This document shows, in pieces, positions 47,777 to 58,433 of a stretch of DNA of 64,000 nt (position 1 is the stretch's first letter; each line of letters begins with the position of its first letter). A program made the position numbers and the translations under genes. The stretch is taken from NCBI GenBank assembly GCA_037043015.1, contig CM073322.1, positions 941,601-1,005,600 on the forward strand, given 5' to 3'. Source of the DNA: Bryum argenteum (Eukaryota; Streptophyta; Bryopsida; Bryales; Bryaceae). The notes beneath the pieces were generated by a model that saw only the letters and a program-made list of their open reading frames with translations, had not been told where the DNA came from and made no database searches.

Positions 47777-50566
47777 CTGAATTTGTACTAACACTTGGGA
47801 ATAGTGGTGGTTTAGGAGCTGAAGCTGACAACTCAGTTGTATTGCAATTCCTTCTTGAACACTAGGCCAAGATCGAAAGGTGGAGAGATTCTCTTCAATC
47901 CCTATGGAGCTTTTGGAGAGGATGAAGTAGAAATGGACCAGGAATTAGAGCAAATATTAGACCTCAAATGAGGGGGTGATCAGGAACAGAAATATAGGGG
48001 ATAGATTTACGTGAGGGTGTATCATATGATGATGTAGAATTATAAATTCTAACATTTGAGGATTTCCAAAATCTTTATTGAAATTGAAGATTTTGAATGT
48101 TTGGGGATGTTCTAAAATGTACGTGGAACTTGATGACTTTGAATATGAGAGGAATTATTGCAATCTACTTGAAATTTGGCGATTTTGATCATTTGAAGTA
48201 TTTCTGAAATCTACTTAAAATTCAAGGATTGTGATCATTTGAGGTAGCTCTGGAATCTCCTTACAAAATGAAATCCATAAGATTTTAGAATTTACAAATC
48301 ATCATTTTCTTTTAATTTTGGGAAATATGTTGTTACACCAAAAGTGTTGAAACAACACTTTTAACAACATCTCAATGTTGTTAGAACCTAGGTGGGGGTG
48401 GTTCAAACAACATTTAGATGTTGTTTGAGAACATGTTGTTGCAACATAGGGTCCTAACAACAACAAAATAACTACATTTCAAACAACATCTAAATGTTGT
48501 TTGAACCACCCCTCCACCTAGGTTCTAACAACATTGAGATGTAGTTAGAAATGTTGTTTGAACATGGGTTTTGTACTAGTGGGTGCAGGAGCTTCATCAT
48601 GATGTCTACTTCGTGACGGAGATTCGGCACATGGTCTGATTTCATATATTTCACCGCAAACTTGCACCCATGCCAGGTTGCTGCCCACACTTGTGCAGAA
48701 GCCCCCTTACCGAGCATACCGTTTTCAAACCGTTTCAGATTCTCCGGATCAATCTTCAGATAATGAGGAAGACCCTCCACTTTCGGTTCTGATTCAACAC
48801 TTCCGCTTAATGTGCTGCCTCCGTCTAACGGCGGCCAGCTTTCATCGAGAATAACATCCTTTACTGGTACAGTGCGAGAATTACTCTGGCCGAAGCAGCA
48901 CAAGACGCGATCTGTTAGCGATGACGTTGGCACTGCAACGACGATCTGCAAGAGTTCGTAACAAATTTCTTCAAATTCCGGTCGTTTCTCGAGTTCCTTA
49001 GACCAACATTTTTGAATGAGCGACTTCAGGTTGTCGCTCAGATGATCAGGCAGCATTGGCCTCTCGCCTCTCAGAATCATCCCCTTGATGTTTTCGTCCC
49101 CACGTACGCCATCAAAAGGGTAACCTCCAGTCACAACCTCGTAACACGTCATGGCGAAGCTGTAGACATCGCCCTTCTTTAGAATCTTAAGGTCAGGTGC
49201 ACACTCCAAGTCGAAATGATCAAAAGCTTCAGGTGGCAACCACCGTACTCGATGTGTAGGCTTGTAACGTTCATTACTGCCGAGCTCCCTGCCGAGCTCC
49301 CTGGAGCAGTGAAAATCCGACACTTTCACGTCGATGTCGCCACCAGCTTGTTTCACCAGCAAGTTGGTGCATTTGAGCTCACCGTGAACAATCTCGTGCT
49401 GGTGCAAGTAGAACATTCCTTGAGCAATCTGCCTGATGATACTCAACTCTTCAGCGGGGCTGAAAGGCCGCGGTTTAGCACTTGGTATGAACGGCGACCT
49501 CTTTCTGTTGATGCGGTCTTTCATGAGTTGTCGAAGATCGCTATCCATCTTCTCGTACAGCACGTATGTCTTATCTGCATCTTGTGCGCGGCCGATGAGC
49601 TGCGTGATGTGAGGATGTCGAAGTTTCACGAGTGAGGCAATTTCCTTGTGAAGCTCCTCCATGTTCCACTACATATTGTTGGACTTGAACACCTTGATGG
49701 CGCACTCGCATCCATTCCAAGTGCCCTTGTGAACCAGCGCCTGGTCTTTCAGATGCATATCTCTCTTGTTAATCTCGGCGGGTAAGTCTTTGATGGGCGG
49801 TCCCAGCACGATTGTGGACATTGGTATGTGGAGGTAGCTCAGGTCATAGTCAGGTACTGCATCGGGGAACCCCCGTTTTATAGAAAACTGTCAGTACAAG
49901 GTCACAATCCTTGTGCATAAAGTACGTTTGCTGTTCATTGACTTTGTATCTAGTAGGTTATCATAACTTTTCATGATTAGGTGTCTTATGTCAAAATTTG
50001 TGAACTCAAGATGGTCAAAGATCACTTGAACAGTAGATATGGCTATGAGTTGATATGTTACCTTGGCGAAGTTTGTCATCGACCACTTCTTTCACGTTCT
50101 CCATGTCAACATGGGGATGTCCCCTTAAGTTGAGATTGTTCAGGTCCGGAATCATGGCGACCCGACCACTCTCAGCCGCATCGTCCTTGGTGACGTTTTC
50201 ATCATCCGACCAGGCGAGTATCGACTTCAAGTTGTCCAGTTCTCCATGAATCTCATTAAAAGCTTTTTGATTGTCTGCTCGGGCGAGCGCATTAGCAAGC
50301 GCCTTGTCGATGGTCTTGTAACCATCGACCAGTGTCTCTCCTTTCTTGAGCACTATAAGAATCTCTCCCATTGCAGATTCGACCAACGATGAGGTCTCGT
50401 AATTCTTCAGGGCCTTTCTGAGGGCCTCGCCAATTTTTGTAAATCGTCGAGCCAGACACTTGCACTAGTTCTTGTTCACGAGCACGTGATCCGCTTTATC
50501 GCTGACATTGCGAATGATCTTCAGGGCCTCGTCAATGAGAGACTCCATCGTTCTAGTAACTGTCGT

Positions 50567-51660
50567 GAAAACACGGTGTAAGGCACAGAACTGACGACAG
50601 TTCATTTTAACACTGTTCACGGCTAAGGAAAAAAATGGGCATAGTCTTTTGCCAAACCTGAGACCTGTGTATGTCGAATCTTCGGTGATGGATGGAACCT
50701 CCGGCTATCTCACGAGGTGAATATCAACACTAAATACCGACAATCTCGGATGAAACCATAACTTGAAATGAACCTCAGGCTGTGATATGAAACAAAGTTG
50801 GTTCTAGATTAGCACGCCATTTTGAAATTTAAATTCACCAGACAAACAAGAAAGAATGGACAATAAAGAGTTTAGATCAAATTTGACAAATACGAAGCTA
50901 CTCGGACTGGGGTACTGACAATGGGCATGGTTCGTGGCCATACCTGAGGTGTATGTCGATTTTTCGGTGATGGATAGAACCGCTCGGTTTTCTCACAAGG
51001 TGAAGATTACTAGGTACCGACAAACTGGAATGAAGCCATAATCTCAAATGACTCTCAGGCTGTGGCAGAAACAGGATTCGATCTAGAACAGTTAGAAATT
51101 TCAGAGCTCTCGTTACACCATAAAAACGAGAAGGATCTTACCGACAAAATCGAGTTTGACGAATCGAGTTTGTGGATCGATTTTGACGAATTCAAGCTAC
51201 TCGAATTGAGATACCGACAATGGGCATAGTTCGTGGCCATACCTGAGGTGTTCCTCGATTCTTCGGTGATGTATGAACCCATCGACACTAGATGCCGAGA
51301 ACCTCCGATGAAGTCATAGCTTCAGATCTAGATCAGTTTAATTAGCTCGTTATTGCAGAGCTGAACCACGAGAAAGATCGTACTGATATAAGCGTGGATC
51401 AAATTTGACAGATGCAAAGCTAAACGTCCGGATTGAGGTACCGACAATTCCAAAATGAGTTGCGAAACCTCGGAACACCGAGGATTTTGAGCAAGAGTAG
51501 GAACCGAGCTTCAGAAACACATCGAGGGAAGTACCTTGAGCGGGATCGGCCCATACTAGCAGCAAGTGTCGATCTCCAGTAGCGGGCTACATCGGAATGG
51601 CGTTCGAGCTTCACGTTAAGAAGGTGAGAGCAGCCAGTAGCATCCTAGAAGACACTGTTG
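50567..51660 (-). promoter_or_regulatory. 5' leader region of kinase gene C with three to four repeated modules
   Basis: Read on the minus strand, modules near 51330-51240, 51060-50940 and 50760-50650 each contain a CCATCACCGA-like stretch, then CACCTCAG/GTATGGCCA or a diverged form of it. That is a repeated splice-donor-like end, followed by a CATTGTCGGTA-type segment. They correspond to the modules before A and D. Confidence 0.45.
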
Positions 51661-52569
51661 CAAAATATATTAGATTTATGGTGTCTGTACTGACAATCAA
51701 TTAAATTGTCTCCGACCCAAATAGTCGAATCCGCGGCTCGGCTATGTCGAGGAATGTGGCTTTTGTCCAGGAATCTGTCTCTGTCGACGTGGGATTGCCG
51801 TATGCATACTAGTTGCATAGCTACATTATACCTTCAACTTCGGTGTACTCACAATGTGCATGTTAGAGTGTTCAGTTTTACGGATTGCACTTCCATAATT
51901 TAGTGATGAAGTTCACATGTAAGGTAGAGTACTCAAAAACAATGCACTAGTAATATTGGCTCATTAGACTTAATCATCCAGATGTACATAATATCTTGCA
52001 ATTCAACTTTTCATTGTAATTGCAACAAACATAAAAGGGTGCCAATTGAGGGCACCATCTTAGAAATAGTTATAAGTCCAACTTTCAAAATGTAAAGAAA
52101 ATTATAGAAGAGTTCAAAAATGATAACTCGACTTGGTAAATCCTTTCACTTGCTTTGCCCATGCACAAGAAGCACTTACTTTGCTCATTTTCCATGCTAA
52201 TAGCTCAATTTTAATTGAACAAGGTTACCTTATGATTCCAAGTGGTCCAACCTCCTACATATTTTGAAGGTTTTTCCAAAATTACTTCATTGTTGCCTAC
52301 TCCTCAATAAGCTTGCTCATCTCAAAACCATGGAGTAATTTAGCCAACTACATCAATTTGCTTACATCACACAATTTGTGACAAATTTTGATTTTTAATA
52401 TTAGAGCATTACATGTGCAACTTGCCAAGCAGCGTGGGAACGACACTTGCAAGAAGCACCTTAGTTTTCACGCCCCAAGGCAACCGCCAAGACCCACATC
52501 ATTTTCACCTCACTTGTCGTAAGCTCTCGCTCTCCATGTATGAGCAAGACAACAAATTCTTATTCATCC

Positions 52570-52636
52570 TATTGCACATGTTGCACCTGTTGCACCTGTG
52601 CAGGTGCACGTGTTGCACCTGTTGCACCTGTTGCAT
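52570..52636. repeat. 9-bp minisatellite GTTGCACCT
   Basis: About six units, some imperfect, with an internal GTGCAGGTGCAC palindrome. The matching place in the left arm (about 27261-27296) has only about two to three units. Confidence 0.85.
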
Positions 52637-53131
52637 GTGAAAATATCGTAGCTCTATTGTGTCCAATTGAAGGACAAGAAGCGGTCCTTTGCAAAGAGCC
52701 GTTCCCGAGCAACGTTGAGGGGAATGCTCGTTGACTACTCTGGGAGTCTGGGAACCTTGAGGCTCATGAGAAAGCTCATCCCATGTGCCATTCGGAGGAA
52801 CCAGTCTGCAGGCATCATAAGCGATGCTCTTGGGCGGATTAAGGTAGATTACTCAATAACACTGCAATTTACGATATGGTGAGTCGTAGTGAAATTAGCC
52901 ATGTCACAACTAAATTTGTGCTGAGTATAAAACCTCTCGACAAGTTCTGCTTCTTGACACCATTTTTTGGTCTATTCAGCATTGAATTGTGAGATGAATC
53001 ACTGCCACTTGAAAGGGGATCATTAGAAAATATCTGCTTTACGCCCAATAATATTCATAGTCAAAAACCAATAATACAAACAGTGATTGAGAATTGGATG
53101 TACAAGGTGAGAGCTTCTGTACAAGCTTGTT

Positions 53132-53137
53132 TTTATT
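53132..53137 (-). terminator. Polyadenylation signal of kinase gene D
   Basis: AATAAA on the minus strand about 190 bases after the stop, conserved with A. Confidence 0.6.
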
Positions 53138-53329
53138 GATACCGGGTACCCATCCGGAACACAATGTACAAGGGCACAGGATTTGTCCTCACGCCACAAA
53201 CAGACTCACGCCTTAAGTACAAGCTTTCTATATGTAAAACAACCCCTTTGTGCCCGGAAGTGGGCACATCTGCATCAGCACCTACCGAAGTTATCTCACA
53301 ACGTGGGAGCATACGAAAGAGTGAGTTGG

Positions 53330-56187
53330 TCACGACTTAACTTTCGGGGCCATGGAAGCAAGTTTATAGCAGATTTGAGAAAATGTAGGCCTCTGTTCAG
53401 GCACCTTCCAGCAGTCGTTCAGCAGCTTCCACAGGTCCTCACGCATGTTGCTAGGTTTCCCTTTGGACGAGGGCAGCTTGCCATCGATGGGCAACTTGCC
53501 ATTGATGATCTCATAGCACATCATTCCAAAACTATAGACATCCGCAGGCATTGGGTCATAATCCTGCCCGCGCTCTTTCACTTCAGGAGCTTGGCACGGA
53601 CCAACTTTACGCAACTTACAACTCACCAGGCTCTCTAAATGAGCTAACCCAAAGTCAACAAGTTTCACATCCAATATGTCGTCTCTGTTCTTCTTATGTA
53701 CCGTTCGCACGAGCACGTTGGCACTCTTGAGGTCCCCGTGTGCTACTCCTCGCGAATGCATGAAATTCATCCCGTTTGCCAATTTGGTGATGATCGCAAT
53801 CGCTTCTGCTCCCGAGAATGGTTGTTTTGCACTCTTATTCATCTTCTCCTTGATGAAGTCTTCCAGAGACTTGTCCATCAACTCCATCACGATCGCGCAC
53901 CGGTTGCCTTCGGCGGCGAATCCCACCAGTCGTACCACATGCGGGTGTAGGAGCTTCATCATGATGTCCACTTCGTGACGGAGCTTCGGCACGTGGTATG
54001 ATTTCATATATTTCACCGCAAACTTGCACCCATGCCAGGTTGCTGCCCACACTTGTGCAGAAGCGCCCTGACCGAGCTTACCGTTTTTATAACGTTTCAG
54101 ATTCTTCGGATCAATCTTCAGATAATGAGGAAGACCCTCCACTTTCGGTTCTGATTCAACACTTCCGCTTAATGTGCTGCTCTGTCCGTCTGGCAACGAC
54201 GGCCACACTTCCGTGCTGATCTCATCGTCAACGGGTGCAGTGCGAGCATTACCCAAGCGGAAGCAGCACAAGACGCGATCTGGTAGCGATAACGTTGGCA
54301 CTGCAACGATGATCTGCAAGAGGTCACAAATCTGTTCGAATTTCGGTCGTTTCTCGGGTTTCTCAGACCAACAATTTTGAATGAGCGACTTCAGGTTGTC
54401 GCTCAGATGATCAGGCAGCTTTGGCCTCTCGCCTCTCAGAATCATCCCCTTGATCGTTTCGTCCCCACGGACGCCATCAAAAGGGTAACCTCCAGTCACA
54501 ACCTCACAACAGGTCATGGCAAAGCTGTACACATCGCCCTGCTTTAGAACATCATGGTCAGGTGCACGCTCCAAGTCGTAATGCCCAAAAGCTTCAGGTG
54601 GCAACCACCGTACTCGATGTGTAGGCTTGTAGCGTTCATTACTGCCGAGCTCCCTAGAGCAGTGAAAATCCGACACTTTCACGTCGATGTCGTCACCAGC
54701 TTGTTTCACCAGCAAGTTGGTGCATTTGAGCTCACCGTGAACAATCCCGTGCTGGTGCAAGTAGAACATTCCTTGAGCAATCTGCCTGATGATGCTCAAC
54801 TCTTCAGCGGGGCTGAAAGGCCGGGGTTTAGCACTTCCTCCCAACGACGACCTCTTCTTGGCAACGCGGGCTTTCATGAGGTCTCGGAGATCGCCATCCA
54901 TCTTCTCGTACAGCACGTATGTCTTATCTTTGTCTTGTGCGCAGCCGATGAGCTGAGTGATGTGAGGATGTCGAAGTTTCACAAGTGAGGCAAATTCCTT
55001 CTGAAGCTCCTCCATGTTCCACTGCATATTGCTGGACTTGAACACCTTGATGGCGTAGTCGCATCCATTCCAGCTGCCTTTGTGAACCAACGCCAGCCCA
55101 TCCAGATGCTTATCTCCCTTATTGAGCTCTTGGGGTAACTCCTTGATGGGAGGACCCAGCTTAATTAACTCAAAATTTATGTGGAGGTAGCTCAGGTCGT
55201 AGTCAGGTACCTCATCTGAATCAACAAACCATCAGCACAGCAATCCTGTATTCCGTTTGTTTATATAAAAGGAAACCAATGATTCCCTAGAGTTGAAGTA
55301 ACAGAACGTATCTATGAAGAAAGTTTCAATGTTACATTTCATGAAGTACATGTAAACCTGTGTCTGCTTATTGTTGCAGTATATATTGTCTGCTTATTGG
55401 TTTGTGGATCCCACACTATCAAGATCTTACGAACATCCGTTCGGTTCAAAACTGTCACCGTAGGCTTTCAATTGTAGTGGTCTCTTGTTTAAATACTACT
55501 TTCTCTTTGTGTGAATACTACTTTCTCTTTGTTTAAATACTACCCGTAAAGGGATCCTTACAGATCTTACTAACATACGCTAATAGAAAAATGTGTTTTA
55601 TAAATAGTTCATGATGATCCAAACAATTTTAAGCCCGTCCAGTCGTAATGATTGAGCTGATAAAGCTATGAAAGTAAGTGAGTTGATGTGTCACCTTGGC
55701 GTAATCTGTCGGCGACCACCCTCCTCACATTGCTCACGTTGACTTGGGACATTCCGTCGAGGTGAAGACCCTCCAGGTCTTGAATGATCGCGTCCTTATC
55801 ATTCTTGGCAGCAACTTCCTCATTGACGTTTTCATCATCCGACCAGGAGAGTATCGTCTTAAAGTTGTCCAGTTCTCCATGAATTCCTTTGAAAGATTTT
55901 TTATTCTCTGCGCGGGAGAGCGCGTTAGCAAGCGCCTTGTTTCTATCCTTGTAATCATCCACCAGCGTCTCTCCTTTCTTCAGCACCAGACGAATCTGAT
56001 CCATGGCAGATTCGTCCAACAACGAGGTATCACCATTCTTCAGAGCCTCGCCCACACGTTCGAAGCGGCGAGCCAGCGACTCGCACTGGTTCTTGTTCAC
56101 GAACACGTGACCCGCTTTGTCGCTGACATTTCGGATGATCTTCAGTGCCTCCTCAACGAGAGCCTCCATCGTTCTAGTAACTGTCAT
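53330..56187 (-). CDS. Kinase D: four-helix-bundle-like domain, pseudokinase and kinase in tandem
   Basis: Exons on the minus strand: 56187-55695 and 55215-53330, intron 479 bp, product 792 aa. The N-terminal region (MTVTRTMEALVEEALKII...) is clearly related to that of A but much diverged, with the shared NKNQCESLARRFERVGEAL helix. The first kinase-like domain has the AIK lysine, no glycine loop, HGE in place of HRD and DFH in place of DFG, so it is a likely pseudokinase. From GDVYSFAMTCCEVV onward the protein is nearly identical to A, including GQGAS, AVK, HGD and DFG in the second domain. It is intact and presumed to be the functional partner of A in the inverted duplication. A membrane-damaging or immune role is inference from architecture. 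Confidence 0.85.
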
Positions 56188-57010
56188 GAAAACACGGCGT
56201 AAGGCATAGAACTGACCACCGTCCAGTTAAAACTTCACCAGATAAACAAGAAAGATTGCACGGACAAGAGTTTGGATCAAATTTGATGAATACGAAGCTA
56301 CTCGGACTGGGATACCGACAATGAACATGGTTCGTGGCCATACCTGAGGTGTATGTCGATTCCTCGGTGATGGATAGGAACCGCTCGGCTATCTCACAAC
56401 GTGAAGGTCAACACTAGGTACCGACATAGAGGAATGAAGCCATTATCTCAGGCTGTGGCAGAAACAGAGTTCGATCTAGATCAGTTAGATAATTTCAAAG
56501 CTCAATTACACCAAAACTGGAGACCTTAGATCTTACCGACAAAAAGTGTGGATCGAATTTGGCGAAAGCGAAGCTACTCTAGCTGAGAGACCGACAATGG
56601 GTGGCCATACCTGAGGTGTATGACGATTTCTCGGTGATGAATAAATCCTTCGGCTATCAATAACACTAGATTCCGACAATCTCGAACGAAGCCATAGCTT
56701 CAAATATACCTCAAGCAGCGATCTGCAAAAGAGTTGGATCTAGATCAGTTTCATCAGCTCGTTCTTACAAAGCTGAATCACACTAGAAAGATCGTACCGA
56801 CAAAAGCCCGGATCAAATTTGACGAAAGCAAAGCTAACCGCCCGAACATTGAGCTTCCAAAACCTCAGAACAACAAGGAATTGAAACGATGAGCAGGAAC
56901 CCAACTTAAAAAATGAATCGAGACAAGTACCATGAGTGGGATCGATCGATACTAGCAGCAAGCAAGTGTCCACCTCCAGTTGCCGTTGGCTACATCGCAA
57001 TGGCGTCCGC
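56188..57010 (-). promoter_or_regulatory. 5' leader region of kinase gene D with repeated modules
   Basis: Two clear modules (ending near 56344 and 56596 in CACCTCAG/GTATGGCCA) and a further diverged one near 56700-56850 match those before C. Sequence similarity to the C leader is high, so the leader duplicated with the genes. Confidence 0.45.
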
Positions 57011-58060
57011 ACTTCAGCTTAAGAAGGTGCCAGAGACGAGACTGTTTGTCTAATACTTATTTATGTTTTCTGTACAGAAAATCCATTGAGTTGTGCTTGT
57101 CTGACGATACTGAACTCCGACTGAGACAGTGGGATCCGTGCTCCGCCATTTCTTTCTTTTCTTTTAATTTACCAATTACTGTATCAATAATTGAACTAAT
57201 ACACACTGAACCAAGACAATTTGCCATGCCCGGTGGGGGGTTGTGACTGTGTGCAAATGTTGTCAAGAGATGCATGTCTGCATAACTTAGCTTCTAAGCT
57301 GCCCACACACCCCTGCTCCCATCGACCACAGTCAAGTCTGCCCCTCCCCACTGTGTCACCGTGCTCCGTCATTTCGAGGAATCTGGCTCTGTCGACGCGG
57401 GAATGAGGAAGGAAGGAGTCACGGATAAGAGACCGCGTACTAGGAGCACGTTGTAGCTTCCTACTTCTAACTGGAATGTGCCCATGGTGTACATTTTATA
57501 GTTTGTAGTTTATGGTGAACTCTTCTACTCTCACTTTTGATAAATATGGATTTTATGATTTTGAATGGTTTAATCTCCTATGTTTTTCTTCGATTAAGGT
57601 GTATTTTAATCCTATATATATGTTAGTTCAAATAAATTGTATTGGATTTAGGTTCTTAATGGAATACACATAAAGTACAATCATAATGCACATTGATATA
57701 AGAATTCGTACAACAATTTAATATGACATGCTTTTGTTGTACTTATTGTGAAGGAATTCATTTCTTTCTCAGAATATATTGATGAGAATTTGTGTGTTTG
57801 TGAGGAAGAGTTGTAGAGGCAAGGCCACACTAACATGACTAAGTCGCAGAAGACAGTACCATACTCGCCTTGCAATTGCTTAACAACGATACACTGACCC
57901 AAACCATGTAAAATTAGAGGTGTACTTTTTAATTTGTTTACAAATGGATATGTACAAGTAAACAACATGAGCTTATTGTATAGAAATCCAATGATTTAGT
58001 CTCAAGAACCGTTGTCATCCTTCGCCGTACCAGAACTTGCATAGTCGAACAGATTTTAAT

Positions 58061-58136
58061 ATCACGTTAATTATTACAAATGGGCCAAACGTCTAGGTAT
58101 CACATTAATTATTACAAATGGGCCAAACATCTAGGT
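58061..58136. repeat. 38-bp tandem duplication
   Basis: Two copies of a unit starting ATCACGTTAATTATTACAAA, differing at two positions. Confidence 0.9.
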
Positions 58137-58383
58137 AGCACCGTAGCACCGTGTCATTGCGAGTGTAATTAGACTTTTTACTCCATACATTTACGATATA
58201 ATATATGACGGATGTTCTAATTCATGAATTTCATATATTTGATGATTATTGATTCTTATCGATATTTATAAACTCGGTTGTATCAGTTGTTGTGACAATT
58301 TTTGTCGAGACATTCTTTTTGCACCACTTTAACATGGAGAGAGAAAAGACTGTAGTGAGCCTTATCATTTCTAAGTCAAGGAG

Positions 58384-58384
<1 letters not shown>

Positions 58385-58430
<46 letters not shown>
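58385..58430. repeat. TA dinucleotide microsatellite
   Basis: About 23 TA units; open frames of Tyr-Ile repeats here are artefacts. Confidence 0.97.

Positions 58431-58433
<3 letters not shown>

Larger units (their letters stand above)
45125..48581. mobile_element. Non-autonomous CACTA transposon carrying captured host gene pieces
   Basis: 3,457 bp with ends CACTAGTGGGAGACCCCTG and, inverted, CACTAGTACAAAACCCATG, both followed by TTCAAACAACAT. It is flanked by the 3-bp duplication GGT (45122-45124 and 48582-48584). Removing the element and one GGT restores kinase C to the same length as the matching stretch of D. Both ends are packed with AACAACAT/ATGTTGTT subterminal repeats in both orientations, as expected for CACTA transposase binding. 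No transposase is present. The interior holds fragments of an ET gene and a SEC23 gene. Confidence 0.93.
44343..50566 (-). pseudogene. Kinase C: tandem kinase gene with stop codons, split by a CACTA transposon
   Basis: The gene reads from about 50566 (exon 1 to 50062), through exon 2 to 48585, is interrupted by the transposon, and continues 45121-44343. It has the same domain order as A and D. Lesions visible: the ATG aligned with D is ACG (50566); a CAG codon aligned with D has become TAG in exon 1 (50465-50467) and again in exon 2 (49669-49671); the exon 2 acceptor CAG is CCG, although a new AG six bases on keeps frame. The pseudokinase has HGE and DFH as in A. The second domain keeps HGD and DFG. 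The C-terminal tail differs from A and D and ends with a Ser/Pro-rich stretch. The transposon breaks it between the codons for LHP and HVVRLVG. It is nonfunctional as a full protein. Confidence 0.88.
52043..54545 (-). repeat. Right arm of the near-identical inverted repeat (A/D)
   Basis: Reverse complement of 25375-27818 with few differences, including an expanded 9-bp repeat. The outer limit is next to a short hairpin, GGTGCC-aattgag-GGCACC (52038-52056). Confidence 0.85.

Noticed and set aside
45125-48581. Reading the ET and SEC23 pieces as one real fusion gene
   Set aside because: The ET part has a frame change before the junction and the SEC23 part is out of frame with it and lacks both ends. 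Both lie inside a transposon.
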